From Sinorhizobium meliloti 4H41 (GTDB lineage Bacteria; Pseudomonadota; Alphaproteobacteria; Rhizobiales; Rhizobiaceae), in the NCBI RefSeq assembly GCF_000375585.1, contig NZ_AQWP01000003.1, positions 82,839-146,838 of the forward strand: a DNA stretch of 64,000 nt, in the 5' to 3' direction. This document shows, in pieces, positions 60,482-64,000 of this stretch. Every line of letters starts with the position of its first letter. The stretch's first letter is position 1. A program made the position numbers and the translations under genes. The notes under the pieces were generated by a model. The model made no database searches and had not been told where the DNA came from. It saw nothing but the letters and a program-made list of their open reading frames with translations.

Positions 60482-63400
60482 TTGAATGCATCAGGAGTCA
60501 GGTTCAGCGCATGTTCCAGTTCGGAGTCCCCAACAACCGTATCGCGGGCAAAAGCGACCGCCGGTCACTTCGTCGGCGGTTGATGGCGGCTCTGAGGCTG
60601 GCGCACTGCGTGCTGGGTATGGGACGAAAGCGGCTGGGGCTCGGGACGCTGGGGGCCGGCGGCGGGCTGCGCGCGGTCATGCCGTCGTCGGCAGGGCGGT
60701 CGAGGTTCAGCGCATTGGGAACCGGCGTGGCAGCCGCGACGCTGCTCGCCGCCGCCGGGATCATTTTCCCGCAAGCGGCTTTCGCGCAGGTCGCGATCGG
60801 AAATGGCACCTTGGCCAACCCGGCTTGCGGCCTGGCCACGAGCGCCGTGGCCGGGGCCACCGCGATCGGCTGCGGCGCCACCGCTTCAGGCATTAACGGT
60901 TCGGTCGCGATCGGCTACGATGCCGATGCGACGGGGTTCTACGGGATCGCCCTCGGCCTGAATTCGCGAGCCACGGGCGACGGCGGCATGGCGCTGGGCG
61001 TCAACACGGTCGCAAGCAACATCAACGCGGTTGCGCTCGGCGTTAACGCTCAAGCCATTTCGGCCGGGGCCAGCGCGCTGGGCACCGCCTCCCGGGCTTC
61101 CGGAGGAAACTCCACCGCAGTCGGTGTCGGAGCCACTGCCAGCAATTCCTTTGCGTGGGCCGGAGGCTACGGATCCGTTGCCGGCGGACTGCGCGCCACC
61201 GCGCTCGGGTTTGGGGCAACAGCGTCCGGCGTAGATGCGCTTGCCCAAGGCAACTCCGCCAGCGCAGGCAATCAGAATGCCATCGCCATCGGCTTCCAGG
61301 CGGTCGCGTCCGAGATCAATTCGATCAATATCGGCGGGCGCACTGTGGCGGGCACGGGCGCTCTCGGCGAGGGCGCAATCGGTATCGGCACGGATGTGCT
61401 GGCGGCCCAGGACAGGTCGATTGCCGTGGGCGTTGCAACCAGAGCAACGGGCATGGATGCCACGGTGATGGGGACCCAGGCCCGCGCTTGGGGTGATCAA
61501 TCCATCGCGCTCGGCCTGCGTGCGCAGGCAGGCGTTCAGGCCGACACCGCCATACCCAACAGCATCGCGATCGGCACCGACGCGCTCGCGAACAGTAACA
61601 ACGCGATGGCGTTCGGTACGCTCGCCAATGCCACGGCGGACGGCGCCATCGCCATGGGCTCATCGACCACCGCGACGGCAATTCAGGCCGTGGCGCTCGG
61701 CGTCTCCGTCAACGCCGCTGGCGTCGGTTCTACCGCGTTAGGCAGCGCAGGCTCGACCGCGTCCGGCGACTACTCCATTGTGATTGGCTCCATCAGCACC
61801 GCGAGCGCAACCAGGTCCATCGCCATCGGCACGACGGCTGCTGCGAGCGCCGACAGCGCGATCGCAATGGGCAATGCCGCAGTGGCCGATTCGGCCGACG
61901 CCGTCGCCATCGGCAACGGCTCTACCGCGACCGGCGGCAAGGCGGTCTCGATCGGCTCCGGCAACATCGCCAATGGCGACGGCGCGGTGGCGATCGGCGA
62001 TCCCAACACCGCCTCCGGCGACGGCGCCATCGCCAGCGGCAAGGACAACACCGCGACCGGCAACGGCTCGGTCGCGATGGGCAACACCAACATGGTCGGC
62101 GGCGGCGGCCAGGCGATCAGCACGCCCGGCACGGCGGCGCAGGGCGCGGTCGGCATCGGCTACCAGAATACCGTGATCGGCCAGGGCTCGGTCGCGATCG
62201 GCAGCACCTCGAGTGCGCTGGCGGCCGGCGCGGTCGCCTTCGGTGACACGGCTGTTGCCAATTTCGCAGATGATGTGGCGTTGGGCTCCGGCTCGGTGAC
62301 GGCGGCCGCGGTTGGCACGGCGAGCACGGTGATCGGCGGCACAACCTACAATTTCGCCGGCACAGCGCCGAACTCGACAATCAGCGTGGGCGCGGTGGGT
62401 GCGGAGCGCACGATCACCAATGTCGCGGCGGGCCGCCTCAGTGACAGCTCGACCGACGCGGTGAACGGCTCACAGCTCTTCGCGACCAATCAGCAGGTCA
62501 CGCAGAACACGACCGACATCACCAATCTCGGCAACTCGATTACCGACATCAACACCGGCGCCGGCATCAAATACTTCCATGCCAATTCGTTGCTGACCGA
62601 CTCGCAGGCGATCGGGACCGACTCCGTCGCGATCGGCCCGAACGCGGTGGCCAACAACGCCGACGACGTCGCTATCGGCTCGGGCGCTGTGTCCGGCGCG
62701 ACGACGGTGGTGTCGAACGCCGTCATCGGCGGCACGACCTACAACTTCGCGGGTGCGACGCCGGCCGGCGCCTTCTCGGTTGGCGCTCTGGGCGCCGAGC
62801 GCCAGATCCAGAACGTCGCCGCCGGCAGACTCTCGAACAGCTCGACGGACGCGGTGAACGGATCGCAGCTCTTCGCAACCAACCAGCAGGTCACGCAGAA
62901 CACTACAGATATCGCCAATCTCGGCGATACCATTAGTGATGTCGGCACCACGATCAACAATATTGCCGGCGATACATCGACGACTTTCACCGACGCAAAT
63001 GGCGACGGCATCCGGTACGTGCGCACCAATGACAGAACGCTTGCTGTCAGCGATTCCTCCGCTCAAGGCATAGGTTCGACCGCGGTCGGCTATGACGCCA
63101 CCGCCATTGCCGACAATTCGCTGGCGCTCGGCCGCGACAGCCAGGCGACGACCGTTGGCGGCGTAGCGCTTGGTTCCGGATCGGTTTCCGATCGTCCGCT
63201 GGCGCCGGCGACGGGCCAGATCGCAGCCGGCCCGACGAACTTCATCGAGTACAATACCACCGACAAGACGCTTCTGGGGGCGGTGTCGGTCGGCACGGAC
63301 ACGTCCTACCGTCAGATCACCAATGTCGCGGACGGCACGGGCGCTCAGGACGCGGTCACGGTACGGCAGCTCCAGGGGGCCATCGCCTCGGTTGCAGCGA

Positions 63401-64000
63401 CGCCGAGCATGTATTTCCATGCCAATTCCGCGGCCGGCGATTCGCTCGCTGTCGGGGCGGAATCTATTGCCGTCGGCCCGACGACGGTGGTCAATGGCGA
63501 CAACGGCATCGGCATCGGCAATGGCGCGATTGTCGACCAGGTGGCACCCGGCGGCACGGCGATCGGCCAGGGCGCTCATGTGATGCTGGCCGACGGTGTC
63601 GCGATCGGCACCCAGGCGACGGCCGCCGGCGTTCAGTCGGTAGCCCTCGGCTCAGGCGCCGAGAGCAACCACATCAACAGCGTGGCGCTGGGTGCTCAGT
63701 CCGTTACGACGATAGGCGCGCAAACCGGTTACACCGCCTTCGGACTGACGACCCCGCAGACATCGTTCGGCGAAGTCTCCATCGGCTCGGTCGGCTCCGA
63801 GCGCAAGCTGACGAATCTTGCGGCCGGTTCAGCGGAGACGGATGCCGTGAATGTCAGCCAGTTGAGAGGTCTCGGCACCCAGATCACCAACCAGCTTGGC
63901 GGCGGCTCAACGGTTAACGGAGACGGCACGATCACCGGCCCGACCTACAACATCCAGGGCGGCAGCTATACGACCGTCTACGACGGCTTCACCGCCGTGG
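60478..64000 (+). CDS. YadA-like trimeric autotransporter adhesin (partial)
   Basis: At least 1174 residues, open to the right edge, so the membrane anchor is missing. A very long signal region of about 103 residues ends in FPQAAFAQ. Then come many YadA head repeats (SVAIGxxAxAxGxxA) over about 500 residues and several neck motifs: NVAAGRLSDSSTDAVNGSQL (about 62414), NVAAGRLSNSSTDAVNGSQL (about 62813), NVADGTGAQDAVTVRQL (about 63322) and NLAAGSAETDAVNVSQL (about 63817). Neck motifs join head modules to coiled-coil stalks. The protein binds surfaces or host molecules as a trimer. AGGGAAATGTACA precedes the ATG at 60478. Confidence 0.95.
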   Translation, partial: MIECIRSQVQRMFQFGVPNNRIAGKSDRRSLRRRLMAALRLAHCVLGMGRKRLGLGTLGAGGGLRAVMPSSAGRSRFSALGTGVAAATLLAAAGIIFPQAAFAQVAIGNGTLANPACGLATSAVAGATAIGCGATASGINGSVAIGYDADATGFYGIALGLNSRATGDGGMALGVNTVASNINAVALGVNAQAISAGASALGTASRASGGNSTAVGVGATASNSFAWAGGYGSVAGGLRATALGFGATASGVDALAQGNSASAGNQNAIAIGFQAVASEINSINIGGRTVAGTGALGEGAIGIGTDVLAAQDRSIAVGVATRATGMDATVMGTQARAWGDQSIALGLRAQAGVQADTAIPNSIAIGTDALANSNNAMAFGTLANATADGAIAMGSSTTATAIQAVALGVSVNAAGVGSTALGSAGSTASGDYSIVIGSISTASATRSIAIGTTAAASADSAIAMGNAAVADSADAVAIGNGSTATGGKAVSIGSGNIANGDGAVAIGDPNTASGDGAIASGKDNTATGNGSVAMGNTNMVGGGGQAISTPGTAAQGAVGIGYQNTVIGQGSVAIGSTSSALAAGAVAFGDTAVANFADDVALGSGSVTAAAVGTASTVIGGTTYNFAGTAPNSTISVGAVGAERTITNVAAGRLSDSSTDAVNGSQLFATNQQVTQNTTDITNLGNSITDINTGAGIKYFHANSLLTDSQAIGTDSVAIGPNAVANNADDVAIGSGAVSGATTVVSNAVIGGTTYNFAGATPAGAFSVGALGAERQIQNVAAGRLSNSSTDAVNGSQLFATNQQVTQNTTDIANLGDTISDVGTTINNIAGDTSTTFTDANGDGIRYVRTNDRTLAVSDSSAQGIGSTAVGYDATAIADNSLALGRDSQATTVGGVALGSGSVSDRPLAPATGQIAAGPTNFIEYNTTDKTLLGAVSVGTDTSYRQITNVADGTGAQDAVTVRQLQGAIASVAATPSMYFHANSAAGDSLAVGAESIAVGPTTVVNGDNGIGIGNGAIVDQVAPGGTAIGQGAHVMLADGVAIGTQATAAGVQSVALGSGAESNHINSVALGAQSVTTIGAQTGYTAFGLTTPQTSFGEVSIGSVGSERKLTNLAAGSAETDAVNVSQLRGLGTQITNQLGGGSTVNGDGTITGPTYNIQGGSYTTVYDGFTAV

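Noticed and set aside
62470..63579. 369-aa minus-strand frame inside the autotransporter gene
   Set aside because: Shadow caused by the Gly/Ala/Thr repeat composition; the plus-strand frame carries the YadA motifs.
1..64000. tRNA, rRNA, CRISPR array, prophage or replication origin
   Set aside because: None of the characteristic sequences was recognised on either strand by reading; a tRNA/covariance scan would be needed to exclude small RNAs fully.

Overview
The window looks like a replicon of a fast-growing rhizobium, most likely Sinorhizobium/Ensifer. The reasons are high GC, alphaproteobacterial gene families, rhizobial intergenic repeats, EcfG/RpoE2-type promoter motifs (GGAAC, 18-19 bases, TT) and a heavy load of uptake systems. 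I see no rRNA, tRNA, ribosomal-protein or replication gene, so an accessory replicon (megaplasmid or chromid) is likely; this is inference.

Layout. 1-4.1 kb: start of a thiamine-diphosphate enzyme running off the left edge, then a phospholipase-D/cardiolipin-synthase-like gene, a YbhN-like membrane protein and an EEP-family phosphatase/nuclease, the same three families as the E. coli ybhN-ybhO-ybhP cluster. 4.1-9.6 kb: general-stress island with a DUF892 protein, small membrane and hydrophilic proteins, a protein-isoaspartate methyltransferase fused to an erythromycin-esterase-like domain, a glycine-zipper protein, a PepSY protein and UPF0391. 9.8-12.6 kb: nucleotidyltransferase-like gene coupled to a metallophosphoesterase; zinc alcohol dehydrogenase. 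12.7-15.9 kb: a giant calcium-binding RTX repeat protein. 17.4-19.7 kb: NarL-type two-component pair. 19.8-22.5 kb: a second stress island with two short-chain dehydrogenases and two hydrophilic proteins. 22.6-26.8 kb: orphan sugar-type binding protein, MFS exporter, SulP permease. 26.9-37.7 kb: catabolic/uptake block with IclR regulator, peptide-type ABC transporter, MmgE/PrpD protein, FAD amine oxidase, RidA protein and Na+/alanine symporter. 38.2-40.6 kb: third stress island (dodecin, intradiol dioxygenase, DUF296, hydrophilic and DUF883-like proteins). 41.0-45.3 kb: cobalamin-riboswitch-headed ABC transporter operon ending in a methyltransferase. 45.4-49.0 kb: TAXI-TRAP transporter. 50.2-55.7 kb: GlxA-type regulator diverging from an alpha/beta hydrolase, a membrane protein, an EF-G-like GTPase and a HutC-like regulator. 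56.4-59.7 kb: MHYT-LytTR regulator, transposase remnant, small protein, AraC regulator. 60.0-64.0 kb: small gene translationally coupled to a large YadA-like trimeric autotransporter that runs off the right edge.

The strongest theme is a dispersed general stress response: at least ten close matches to the RpoE2 promoter consensus stand upstream of the small stress-type genes in the three islands. The second theme is surface and secreted repeat proteins (RTX protein and trimeric adhesin). The third is nutrient scavenging by ABC, TRAP, SulP and symporter systems under local regulators or RNA control.
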